Shown here one piece after another: positions 18,875 through 26,805 of a stretch of 64,000 nt of DNA. The stretch is from Rheinheimera sp. A13L (GTDB taxonomy: Bacteria; Pseudomonadota; Gammaproteobacteria; Enterobacterales; Alteromonadaceae): contig NZ_AFHI01000005.1 in the NCBI RefSeq assembly GCF_000217935.1, positions 62,001 to 126,000 of the forward strand, written 5' to 3'. Every line of letters starts with the position of its first letter. Positions within the stretch are counted from its first letter, which is position 1. Both the position numbers and the translations under genes were made by a program. The notes beneath the pieces were generated by a model. The model ran no database searches, was not told the DNA's origin, and was given only the letters and a program-made list of their open reading frames with translations.

Positions 18875-18941
18875 ACATACGCGCCGTATTCCAATTGACA
18901 TACGCAGCGTATGTCAGATACTCTACATACGCCTCGTATGT
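18875..18941. promoter_or_regulatory. Three-site TetR operator array
   Basis: Three copies of ACATACGNNNCGTATGT-type dyads: a partial one at 18875–18890, a perfect one at 18897–18915 (gacatacgcagcgtatgtc) and a near-perfect one at 18925–18941. Centres are spaced about 24 and 27 bases. They lie immediately upstream of the TetR start and before the RidA gene, so they are the probable binding sites of this repressor. Confidence 0.8.
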
Positions 18942-19050
18942 TAAACCAATTCAACATACAGAACCATGAAAACCACACAAGTTGTGCTGTGCTACAGCCG
19001 CTATAAACAGCTGCGCACTTAATCTGACCTATTACAAAGAGAGCTATCAA

Positions 19051-19443
19051 ATGACAAAAAGACAAGCTGTTTTCCCAGCCAACAGACACGCACTTTATGA
19101 AGAACATGGTTACTCCGCTGCTATTCGCTCAGGCGATTTGCTATTTGTATCAGGTCAGGTTGGCAGCCTTGCTGACGGCAGCCCTGAAACGGATTTTGAA
19201 CTTCAGGTTGAGTTAGCTTTTGAGAATCTCAAAGCCACTCTGGCAGCAGCAGGTTGCACCTTTGACGATATAGTTGATGTCACCACCTTTCATACTGACC
19301 CAGAACAACAGTTCGGCACCATAATGAAAGTGAAACAAAAAATCTTTGGCACCCCACCTTATCCAAATTGGACAGCAGTGGGAGTGACCTGGTTAGCCGG
19401 CTTTGATTTTGAGATTAAGGTGATAGCGCGCATTCCGGGCTGA
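19051..19443 (+). CDS. RidA-family (YjgF/Rid) protein
   Basis: A 130-residue Rid protein with LFVSGQVGSLADG, ELAFENLKATLAAAGCTFDD and the C-terminal PNWTAVGVTWLAGFDFEIKV. Classical RidA hydrolyses reactive enamine/imine intermediates using an Arg near the C-terminus. Here the expected RxxxE core reads differently (GVTWLAG), so this is probably another Rid subfamily of unknown substrate. The start is ATG at 19051 with AAAGAGAG upstream; the longer frame to 18982 has no homologous sequence. It is divergent from, and likely controlled by, the TetR gene. Confidence 0.8.
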   Translation: MTKRQAVFPANRHALYEEHGYSAAIRSGDLLFVSGQVGSLADGSPETDFELQVELAFENLKATLAAAGCTFDDIVDVTTFHTDPEQQFGTIMKVKQKIFGTPPYPNWTAVGVTWLAGFDFEIKVIARIPG

Positions 19444-19472
19444 TAAAGCTCAGGTACTCAAACAGCCTGCAA

Positions 19473-20453
19473 CTAGTGGGCTTTTTGCAGCTGACATTGA
19501 GAGATAGTATTAACCCCAGACTCCTGCGAGGAGCGAATTTGCTTTTGGCTATCCAGCAGATTGCTGTCATTCGGAGATATTTCTAACGCGGTGTCAATCA
19601 GTGTGGTTGCTTTAGCATGGCAACCTTGTTCACTCAGCAGCACAGCGTAATTGTTCAGATAAGATATTTCCTGCAGGGCAAAAGGCAGTCCTTTTTCAAA
19701 CCACTCTGCAGCAACTAAAGGCTGGCTTGAGAAATAATGATTGCCCAGTAAAAAGTACGGCAACCAATAGTCAGGCCATTGGCTTGTCGCGGTTTTAAGC
19801 GCTGTAATACCGCTGTTTACCTGTTGAGTACTGAGTAAATCCTGACTGGCTTTGGTGTAAATAAAGGGCTCAAGCTGCGCACTGCTTTTATCCGCAGGTA
19901 ACATGGCTAACAGCCAGTAGTTGCCACGCGCCCAGGTACGCTCAAAGGTGGAAAAGTTCAGCCGGTGTGCTTCGGTCACTCCGGTATGCAAAATCACTTC
20001 TTTGCTTTGCAGGTCGTACCCTATCACCACGGCATAATGCCACTGCGGCAGCCAGGCGAGAGAGTTGTTTTGCAGCACTATGATTGGAATGTTCTCCGCA
20101 ACCAGACTTAACAGTTGGTGCATGGTACCGCGCTGCGCATAAGCAACCAGCCCAAGTTGCCGTGTTGCAGCCGACATTTCAATTTGCAGAGTGCCTTGCA
20201 ACCCCGAAATAAAAGTAGTGGGCGCTATAGTGGCAGGGTCTTTTTCAAGCCCATAAAAACCAGCGACTTCAGATAAAGTGGTTGGGCCGCAAAAATACTC
20301 TTGCTGTGGATAAAATGGCACGTGCGGGATCAGATGCCGGGACGCGATAGCAGGAGGCTCTGCCAATAGCAGCTTAGTTTGTGGCGGCGTTTGGCAGCCA
20401 GTCAGTACAATCAACAAGCCCGCCAAAAGGCAGGCCTGTCGCAGTAAAACCAT
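19473..20453 (-). CDS. PA2778-family C39-like cysteine peptidase lipoprotein with TPRs
   Basis: The 326-residue protein starts with a lipoprotein signal (lipobox LTGC, about residue 20). A C39-like papain-fold domain follows with nucleophile YFCGPTTLSEVAGFYG and catalytic His in PQWHYAVVIGYD. The C-terminal part (about 195–320) contains TPR-like helices. It matches the PA2778 family annotated as bacteriocin-processing-peptidase-like; its true substrate is unknown. It lies 12 bases downstream of the PA2779-family gene, the conserved pair, so the partner is the obvious candidate client. ATG at 20453 is chosen over GTG at 20462. Confidence 0.8.
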   Translation of the reverse strand: MVLLRQACLLAGLLIVLTGCQTPPQTKLLLAEPPAIASRHLIPHVPFYPQQEYFCGPTTLSEVAGFYGLEKDPATIAPTTFISGLQGTLQIEMSAATRQLGLVAYAQRGTMHQLLSLVAENIPIIVLQNNSLAWLPQWHYAVVIGYDLQSKEVILHTGVTEAHRLNFSTFERTWARGNYWLLAMLPADKSSAQLEPFIYTKASQDLLSTQQVNSGITALKTATSQWPDYWLPYFLLGNHYFSSQPLVAAEWFEKGLPFALQEISYLNNYAVLLSEQGCHAKATTLIDTALEISPNDSNLLDSQKQIRSSQESGVNTISQCQLQKAH

Positions 20454-20465
20454 CAAACTCACGAA

Positions 20466-20837
20466 TTAAATTGGGTTGATAAAAGGGTAAACGTCAGTAA
20501 GACCCATTAAATCCGTTACAACCACAACCACCATTACAGTGAGCACAATACCGACAATACCACCTGCAGGCATTTCGTTCATCTGACTATTCAGCGCATT
20601 CAGCTCTGCATGAGTCATATTAGCGATACGTTGTTTTGCGTCAGCAGGACTTACGCCCAACTCGATGAGTTTATTCTGCACTTCTACACTGTCTACATAA
20701 GACAATACTTGCTGCTTGTTGAAATTGAACTGCTGATTAGCGATGACCTGCTCTGAGCTGAATACCGCAGCCGTTGCCTGGCCCATACCCAAGATCAGAA
20801 TAGAGCTTACGATGCTGGCTTTTAAAAGTTTTTTCAT
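20466..20837 (-). CDS. PA2779-family small exported membrane protein
   Basis: This 123-residue protein has a signal peptide (about 1–23, ending ATAAVF), a soluble helical middle (SSEQVIANQQFNFNKQQVLS then DSVEVQNKLIELGVSPADAK) and a C-terminal glycine/valine-rich membrane segment (GGIVGIVLTVMVVVVVTDLMG). That layout is the PA2779 family. It is the first gene of a two-gene operon with the C39-like peptidase; cleavage near the MPAGG before the membrane segment is an inference. Function is unknown. Confidence 0.8.
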   Translation of the reverse strand: MKKLLKASIVSSILILGMGQATAAVFSSEQVIANQQFNFNKQQVLSYVDSVEVQNKLIELGVSPADAKQRIANMTHAELNALNSQMNEMPAGGIVGIVLTVMVVVVVTDLMGLTDVYPFINPI

Positions 20838-21029
20838 TTTTATTTATCCTTAACCTTATTGTTTTCAAAGAAAAACTCGTTTTTAGATAAATCTCAGAAA
20901 GCTAACCATTTAACATTCATCTAGCTTGCACAGTAAAGCATACGTCAGGGATGCGCAACAAAGCTTATAGAAGAGCCGCTGATGTGTATAAAGATGAACC
21001 ATCGAATTGACGACTGTGGCTTTGGTATT

Positions 21030-21875
21030 TTACACACGGATCTCTGAATTCCGCTGTGCCTCAGCTGGTGCAGCTCTTACCCCCTTACAACCAGGATAAC
21101 GAGTACAACCATAAAAGAAATTGCCGGTATTCGGGCCTTTTCTGGCTTTTCGTAGCAGCATATCGCTGCCACATAAAGGGCAGCGGATATCGGCTTTCAG
21201 CTCAGAGCTGGGTTCTTTATTGCGAATAGAATTCACCAATAAGCGGCCATCTACCAGCACTATAGATTTACCTTCAGCAAAACGTTTGGCATCTGGGGTA
21301 AATTCACCGCTGGTGACCACTATGGCGCCGGACGCCCCTTCGGCCATCATGACACCGTACAGCTCACGCACCACAGTGACAGGAACCTTGCTGGCTTTCC
21401 ATAATTTGCATTGCACCAGATAAGTTTCAGCACCGTCTTTCACCCGCAAATCCACACCACCATCTGCGCCAAAGCTGGTTTCGGCCACGCTATAGCCCAA
21501 TTCCCTGAAGTACTGACCTACCAGTAATTCAAAGTCATGCCAGGATAAAACACTGAATGGATCAGCAAATTCCGTGTTTCTTGCGCTCGCTAAAAGCTTA
21601 ACTCTTTTGCGCCTTGCGAAAAATGACGCAACAGCTCCAAACAGCAACACGACAGGAAGTATGATACGACCATACAATGCAAACACATGCAGAGCCTGAT
21701 ACTTCACACCCGACAATAACTGCTCTGCATTCGTTGCTACAGGAACAGGCTGGGCAGCAAGCGAATCGAGGTACCAGAACACAACAGCAGCCAGTGTAAC
21801 CCCAACCCACCAGGGCAAAGCAGCGGCTATATTAAATAAGTCTTCCAGCAAGCTGGTTTTCTTTCGGCGGGCCAT
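21030..21875 (-). CDS. Membrane-anchored Mrr-like restriction endonuclease with zinc ribbon
   Basis: The 281-residue protein has two N-terminal membrane segments (about 20–38 and 66–86), a PD-(D/E)XK nuclease domain of the Mrr_cat type (about 108–215; D142 in GGVDLRV and QCK at 155–157) and a C-terminal topoisomerase-type four-cysteine zinc ribbon (CPLCGSDMLLRKARKG … FYGCTRYPGCKG). It should cleave DNA close to the inner membrane. ATG at 21875 has GGAG five bases upstream. It is a single gene without a methylase. Membrane-anchored Mrr proteins are widespread; a role in quality control or defence is inferred. Confidence 0.82.
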   Translation of the reverse strand: MARRKKTSLLEDLFNIAAALPWWVGVTLAAVVFWYLDSLAAQPVPVATNAEQLLSGVKYQALHVFALYGRIILPVVLLFGAVASFFARRKRVKLLASARNTEFADPFSVLSWHDFELLVGQYFRELGYSVAETSFGADGGVDLRVKDGAETYLVQCKLWKASKVPVTVVRELYGVMMAEGASGAIVVTSGEFTPDAKRFAEGKSIVLVDGRLLVNSIRNKEPSSELKADIRCPLCGSDMLLRKARKGPNTGNFFYGCTRYPGCKGVRAAPAEAQRNSEIRV

Positions 21876-22031
21876 CAGCACTCCATGCTTAGCAATTACA
21901 ACATCACTGTTCGGTCACTTAAACTTACGCGACTAAAAAATCAAAATACAGGAACAGACTAAAGCTCACGACTTCGAAGCGCAAGCAGATATCTCAAAAA
22001 CAGAATGGTGAACAACAAAACGCTGATGTTT

Positions 22032-22976
22032 TTACTTTGATAACAACAGTGGGTACCAAAGTTCAGGTCGTTGCAGCGGGACATTATCCGGCAGCAGCGG
22101 GTTCTGCAGCTTAAAGATCCGGCGTTTATCAATCTGCAGTTGTTGCAGCAAACCGCCGTAGTACTGATTAAACAGGCTATCTAACTGGCCATCTTTCTGT
22201 GCTTGCTCCAGCCCACAGAGCAAGGTGTCGGCCAAGGCTGTGTTGTCTTTTGCCACATAAAAATAAACAGCTGTGGGGTAATACAACAGAATGTGTGGGT
22301 CTATTTCTAACTGCAGCTGAGCATACTGCTGCTGATTTTGCTGTACTTCCAGCACAGATCGCGGGAAGTAGTCTATCCGGCGCAGCGCCAGCATTTGGTA
22401 TAGTCCATCAACATCACTACCGGTTTCCACATTAAAATTATTCGCACGCAAAATTTCAGTGTCACTCCAGGTCGTAAACTGGCCAACCCGTAACTTTGCC
22501 AAAGCGGACAGACTATACAGATGCTGCAGTTTGTTTTTGCCCTCTTTACTGACCAAAGCCACACGAAGCCCCATTAAGCCGCGCATGATAGGAAAAGGCA
22601 CAGCTCTATACTGTTTTATGCGTTCAAGGCTGGCACTGCCAAACATCACGTCAATGCCCTGCCCAGCATTCATCAGGTCAAAGGCGCGTCCTTTTGGTAA
22701 ATCAAGATTTGAGGCTTGTAGCTGAAAATAGTGCTGGCAGGGATAACTTAATGCCAACTGCAGCAAGTCAGTGGAGTATTCCTGTCGTGGTGCACCTGGG
22801 TAATACACAATATTTATTGCTGAGGTATTAGGCTCTGTCGCAGCTGCGTCTGAGGCCATAAAAAGAGTGAGTAGCACACCAAACAACTTACCATGCCAGT
22901 AACTAAACTGACGCAGTTGCTGCAGGACAACAGAGACAATTGAAATCAGCATAACGCCGGAAAACCAGGAAAACAT
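22032..22976 (-). CDS. Periplasmic binding-protein-like (SBP_bac_3) protein
   Basis: A 314-residue protein with an N-terminal hydrophobic signal region (up to about residue 47, ending SDAAATEP) followed by a fold resembling family-3 solute-binding proteins (INIVYYPGAPRQ, FDLMNAGQGIDVMFGSASLE, LRVGQFTTWSDTEIL, RIDYFPRSVLEV). No transporter permease or ATPase lies nearby, so it may be a stand-alone sensor or orphan binding protein. The signal region is unusually long, and an internal ATG at residue 40 would remove it, so the start at 22976 is only probable. Confidence 0.65.
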   Translation of the reverse strand: MFSWFSGVMLISIVSVVLQQLRQFSYWHGKLFGVLLTLFMASDAAATEPNTSAINIVYYPGAPRQEYSTDLLQLALSYPCQHYFQLQASNLDLPKGRAFDLMNAGQGIDVMFGSASLERIKQYRAVPFPIMRGLMGLRVALVSKEGKNKLQHLYSLSALAKLRVGQFTTWSDTEILRANNFNVETGSDVDGLYQMLALRRIDYFPRSVLEVQQNQQQYAQLQLEIDPHILLYYPTAVYFYVAKDNTALADTLLCGLEQAQKDGQLDSLFNQYYGGLLQQLQIDKRRIFKLQNPLLPDNVPLQRPELWYPLLLSK

Positions 22977-23323
22977 GCGTCTGAGTATGCACCAGTTTGA
23001 GAGCGTTCTCCATGCTGGTGCTTAGTCAGCATACATCAGGCTAAGTAGCTGAAAATACAGAAAGGCAAAAGCACTTTGAAGCTCATGTCATTAACAGCTT
23101 TTAAGAATTCTCAACTTTAACTGACTATGCGACATTGGCAGTTGCTGCTGAACGGTGCTAAATCGTGAAGCACCCGCCAATACAGAGCCTGTTCGGGTTG
23201 AATCAATAGCATGCACCGAATGGAGCTATTCCGGTGGTGGTTACAGCATCATCCGGTTGATGAGGGAAGCAGGATTTCCCGCGACTATTGCAAAACAGCG
23301 TATTCACCCCTTCACAGACAGCA
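22977..23323. other. Gene-poor junction before the cbpA stump
   Basis: About 350 bases without a supportable gene. A 68-codon open frame at 23155–23361 (plus) has no start-site signals and overlaps the cbpA stump. The sequence may be debris of an older insertion; I cannot name it. Confidence 0.35.
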
Positions 23324-23587
23324 TTAACGCCTGCTGGTGTTTGCCCGGACTAACCGTATAAAACCATGGCGGCGCGCTGCACAATATGCATCATATTTGG
23401 CTCGTTTCTCAGTGCTGTGTAAGACAGCATAGGCTTCAGCTACACGTTTAAACATCTCTGCGGTATTTGGCAGTTTACTGACATCAGGGTGATACTTTCG
23501 CCCAAGTTTGCGATAGGCCGTTTTAATAGCTTTGGCGTCCGTCGTTGGAACAACGCCAAGCACACTGTAATAATCTATGAATTCCAT
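23324..23587 (-). pseudogene. cbpA: Truncated cbpA (DnaJ-like, J domain only)
   Basis: The reading frame holds a complete J domain: [36 protein letters not shown] with the HPD motif, and a helix ending [14 protein letters not shown]. It then runs into unrelated sequence ([14 protein letters not shown]) and stops. CbpA is a nucleoid-associated Hsp40 of about 300 residues; the Gly-Phe and C-terminal substrate-binding domains are missing here. The stump lies just outside the accessory island, so deletion probably accompanied an insertion. A free J domain could still stimulate DnaK, but this is speculative. Confidence 0.7.
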
Positions 23588-23749
23588 TGCGTGATCCATC
23601 CCATCGGAAAATGTCCAGCAATGAGCCTAGCAGCACCATATAGCGCCTCTCTGTGCGCTGACGAGCTAAGTGGGGAATAGCAAAAGATAAATTGCAGATT
23701 ACAGCCAGCAGTTGCAAATCAGAGAAGCTAAAAGCAGCAGGAAAAAATT

Positions 23750-23769
23750 TGGTGCCTGGGGACGGACTC
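23750..23769 (+). repeat. Candidate distal attachment site (degenerate tRNA-Leu 3' end)
   Basis: The bases tggtgcctggggacggactc match 18 of 20 positions of the tRNA-Leu 3' end at 32971–32990, in the same orientation. One difference restores a Watson-Crick pair at acceptor position 5:68; the other would break a T-stem pair. Confidence 0.55.
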
Positions 23770-23818
23770 AATACACATGACATTACTTGAATTGAAAAAA
23801 GGACCTAAATTGACAAAC

Positions 23819-24307
23819 TCAGATGAGTCCAAACCTCGCCTTTGTAAGACGCAAAAACTCAAACGTGTTAATACATTTAACCCCAAACTGCTTGCAGATG
23901 TTTGGAACTTTTACTTTCTTCGTTGCTTCACTGACCGAGCTTTCGTGGGTTACCACAACAGCTCCGGTAGACATAGCTTTGGCAATTAACCACGGGTCCG
24001 CTTTTGCCAGAAAGTTATCCCTGTTCGCAGGATTAAAGCTCTGTGACATGACATATTCGATGATTTGAACAAATGCAGTTTGGGTTGCATCATCATCATT
24101 GGCAATAAACTGGCCACTCCTCGCCTTAACCCATGTTGCCAATTCGTCATTGCCGTCTTTCAGTTCACGACCAATCATATCAATACTACCAGCTACGCCA
24201 GCCACAAACTGTTGGTCAAGCCAGGACCAATAAGCCGGGCAAAAATCCATGCTGTAGTAAGTGTTTTTGGCTTCGATATAAGTGTTAGCGTCCAGCAGAT
24301 AAATCAC
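23819..24307 (-). CDS. DUF4411 PIN-like protein, probable toxin-type nuclease
   Basis: The 162-residue protein begins (GTG) IYLLDANTYIEAKNTYY with the first acidic residue of a PIN-like active site; ADPWLIAKAMSTGAVVVTHE supplies the later acidic residue. This is the DUF4411 family. The GTG start overlaps the stop of the upstream ImmA/IrrE gene (GTGA) and has AGGAG nine bases upstream, so translation is coupled. A reading from 24364 would overlap the upstream gene and is not preferred. PIN proteins are often RNases, and by context this one is the effector of a toxin–antitoxin-like pair. Confidence 0.78.
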   Translation of the reverse strand: MIYLLDANTYIEAKNTYYSMDFCPAYWSWLDQQFVAGVAGSIDMIGRELKDGNDELATWVKARSGQFIANDDDATQTAFVQIIEYVMSQSFNPANRDNFLAKADPWLIAKAMSTGAVVVTHESSVSEATKKVKVPNICKQFGVKCINTFEFLRLTKARFGLI

Positions 24308-25443
24308 AACCCAAGCTCCTGTGCGAACTTTGCGACACTGGCAGGTTTCATTCCTAACATCCAACCCGCATCACGCAACAACAACTTGCCATTCAGTGCT
24401 TCACTGACCACAGCTTTAGAAAACAATTGGCTAATTTGTGCTTTTTTGGTTTTAAAATAGCCTGGACCACTGCCGCTCGCTTCACGTTCTTTAAAAGCGT
24501 CAATTTGCGCCTTAATAAAAGCTCCGTATTCACCTTGGCTGATCAACTCTAGGGTGAGTGCTTTTCGTGCCAAAGCCCAGGGACTGACATGGAAATGAGC
24601 TTCGAGATCAGGCAGGTTTTGCTGCCAGTGATCATAGTCACTGCGCCACAGCGCCTGGAATTCATCTGTAGGTACTAAAAACTCTGCCGCCACCGCATTA
24701 CAGAAGCGTTCTTCTGCCCGATGATTGTTCGCATCACCATCAGAGATCCCGGTTTGGCCTATCCAGATATGGCATAACTCGTGGATTAAGGTAAAGAGTC
24801 GGGCGCCAGGCGCATCAGCATGATTGACGAAGATAATGGGCGCAAACTCATCGCACATTGCAAAACCACGGAACTCTTCGACACTAAAGGGTCTGCTGTG
24901 GTGGCCAAGGCTGGATTGTCTCATGACCAAAATGCCCAGAGTTTCAATGCGCTGTACCAGATCACGATAATAATCTGTCCAGTTACCCCGTTTTGGGTGA
25001 GGTGGAATGTTCAGCTTAGTGCGCATATCCGCAACTACGGCAGCCACGCCCTGTTCAGGGCGAAAACTACCGACAACATCTATGGGTTGCAACAACTGAT
25101 TGCGTGCATAGTCGCGGTACCAGTCCTGACATTCCAGCATGTTTTTGAGTAAATCAATTAACTCCGCACTCGGACGCTTTAGCTCTGCAGAATCAACAGT
25201 TCGTAAATCCGGGATAGGCAGGTTTTCAACTGGCGGTTGGCTCAGAAACAGAAAACCAAAAGGCACATGGGCTTTATCTGCAAAGGCCATAGCCTGAACG
25301 AATGTTATTTCCCGCTCTCCAGCTTCCCATTCACTGACTTTCTGTTCAGTCACGTTGAGCTTGTGCGCAAATTCAGGCAAAGCATAGCCAGAACGCTCGC
25401 GCGCCCATGTCAGCATAGCTTTGTTGATTTTTGCGTTACTCAC
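24304..25443 (-). CDS. XRE-HTH / ImmA-IrrE metallopeptidase fusion
   Basis: A 379-residue protein. An N-terminal XRE helix-turn-helix (about 10–65, ERSGYALPEFAHKLNVTEQK) is joined to an ImmA/IrrE zinc peptidase domain with HELCH (about residue 220, LIHELCHIWIG). ImmA-type proteases cleave repressors to trigger gene expression. GTG at 25443 with AGGTAG upstream is the start. It is co-translated with DUF4411 downstream; I infer that this protein regulates the operon and neutralises or releases the PIN protein. Confidence 0.85.
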   Translation of the reverse strand: MSNAKINKAMLTWARERSGYALPEFAHKLNVTEQKVSEWEAGEREITFVQAMAFADKAHVPFGFLFLSQPPVENLPIPDLRTVDSAELKRPSAELIDLLKNMLECQDWYRDYARNQLLQPIDVVGSFRPEQGVAAVVADMRTKLNIPPHPKRGNWTDYYRDLVQRIETLGILVMRQSSLGHHSRPFSVEEFRGFAMCDEFAPIIFVNHADAPGARLFTLIHELCHIWIGQTGISDGDANNHRAEERFCNAVAAEFLVPTDEFQALWRSDYDHWQQNLPDLEAHFHVSPWALARKALTLELISQGEYGAFIKAQIDAFKEREASGSGPGYFKTKKAQISQLFSKAVVSEALNGKLLLRDAGWMLGMKPASVAKFAQELGL

Positions 25444-25530
25444 TTTTTCTACCTGTTAAGGGAAATGCTTGCTCAATGCTTCAGCAATTCCGGGATTATA
25501 AACACTTTCATCTTCTCGCGCTTATCCCAA

Positions 25531-26553
25531 TTAGTCACCATTAGATGAATACTTCAGACCCGGAAACGATCTTTCCATTTTTTCGATAAACCTTGGTGTA
25601 TTTGCCAAGCCCCAGTTTCGAGCGATGTAATAGCCTTTACCTTCATAAGTAATCTCAGGCTCCTGCCGGTAACGGTACTTCGCATACTGCTTTTCTGTGT
25701 CTGTCATTTCTTCAGGAAGTTTAAGCAGTTTGAAGCTGCAAGAAGTATCGTCCCGTAGTAAGGCGAAAACACTGCTATCGATCAAGCCATTCGCCTCTAA
25801 CAGCTTAACGGTGTTGTAACCGATATCCGACTTCCTGAAGTCGGATTCAAAGACTTCATCATTAAAGGATATTGTGTACAACGAGCGGTCTTTTGAATCA
25901 CCACGCGACACTCGTTCTTCCCGTTTTTTCTGCCGGACTTCGATTTGATAACCTTCTGCTTCGGGAAGTGGGATTATTTGCTCTGAACTAAGTACTAACT
26001 TGTTATCGATCTTATGCAATGACAAGCGGATACAGCAGATATCGAGCTCCCGTTCATTTAGCCAAAGAACTGAAGTAGTAATCTCTTTTGAGAAATCAGC
26101 TGAAGCAAGGATTATGCGAACGTTTTGCGCAAAATCATCTTGTCGCGGTTTATCCCACTCCAAAAATTCACAGAGGCGGCTTTCTGCATCTAAATCAATG
26201 CCATTATCTGCCAAGAATCGCGTGTATACAGAAACTGCAACATCCCATCTCATGTTGGCGATCATGGCGGCATAACGAATTGCCTGCAACTCCATATGGC
26301 CACCGTCTTCGGTGCGTTTTAGTTCAATAACAACAAGATTGGCGTTCTTATCAACCGCGAGTAAATCTATCCGGCGGTTGCCTTCATTCCATTCACCAAA
26401 CTCTTCGGCAATGACAAGAAGATCGGGATCTATCACTGAAATATTCAGCTTGAAAAGGCGCTGCAAATCACGCCGCTCCCAAAGGTTCTGCTCCCGAAAA
26501 GTGGTGCCAACCAGCGGTTTTAATTCGTTATTGCTAATCTCGTATAATGGCAT
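25531..26553 (-). CDS. PD-(D/E)XK-domain protein of a restriction-associated DUF family
   Basis: The 340-residue protein has a NucS/DUF91-like nuclease core at the N-terminus: RRIDLLAVDKNANLVVIELK with Asp63, Glu77 and Lys79 as candidate catalytic residues. The C-terminal half (about 200–330) carries a region with KSDIGYNTVKLLEANGLID, perhaps a winged-helix DNA-binding part. I recall similar proteins beside type I restriction loci; no function is established. ATG at 26553 has AGGAAAGG upstream. It is monocistronic, about 250 bases downstream of hsdM. Confidence 0.7.
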   Translation of the reverse strand: MPLYEISNNELKPLVGTTFREQNLWERRDLQRLFKLNISVIDPDLLVIAEEFGEWNEGNRRIDLLAVDKNANLVVIELKRTEDGGHMELQAIRYAAMIANMRWDVAVSVYTRFLADNGIDLDAESRLCEFLEWDKPRQDDFAQNVRIILASADFSKEITTSVLWLNERELDICCIRLSLHKIDNKLVLSSEQIIPLPEAEGYQIEVRQKKREERVSRGDSKDRSLYTISFNDEVFESDFRKSDIGYNTVKLLEANGLIDSSVFALLRDDTSCSFKLLKLPEEMTDTEKQYAKYRYRQEPEITYEGKGYYIARNWGLANTPRFIEKMERSFPGLKYSSNGD

Positions 26554-26761
26554 CGACCAACCTTTCCTTAGTTACTGATACATAGAAGGTATATTCACTT
26601 TTCTAATAAACCGCCCCTCCAGAAATGGGGAAAATAAAATAATAAATTAGGCGTAAAAGGGAATATTTATGGCTGTTCCTGATTTAATTTTTCGCAAAAA
26701 AACGATGAATAACTGCCATAAGTGGTTGTATTTCAATCCGTTGTCAAATTTCTCATATGAA

Positions 26762-26795
26762 TTCGGATAAACCATGTTTCCATGGTTTATCCGAA
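26762..26795 (-). terminator. Hairpin downstream of hsdM
   Basis: Perfect 15-base arms ttcggataaaccatg / catggtttatccgaa with a 4-base loop, 11 bases after the hsdM stop. There is no strong U-tract, so it may be an RNA-stabilising hairpin as well as a terminator. Confidence 0.6.
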
Positions 26796-26805
26796 CATAT
26801 CCAAT

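Noticed and set aside
23155-23361. 68-codon open frame (plus) next to the cbpA stump
   Set aside because: No ribosome site, no recognisable motif, and it overlaps the J-domain frame. Probably chance or insertion debris.
23750-23769. Chance or REP-derived origin of the distal tRNA-end repeat
   Set aside because: Kept as an attachment-site candidate because it lies at the island edge in the correct orientation, but a transposon-end origin is not excluded.
23523-23783. 86-codon open frame (minus) overlapping the J-domain start and the distal tRNA-end repeat
   Set aside because: It crosses the repeat boundary and has no protein-like features.
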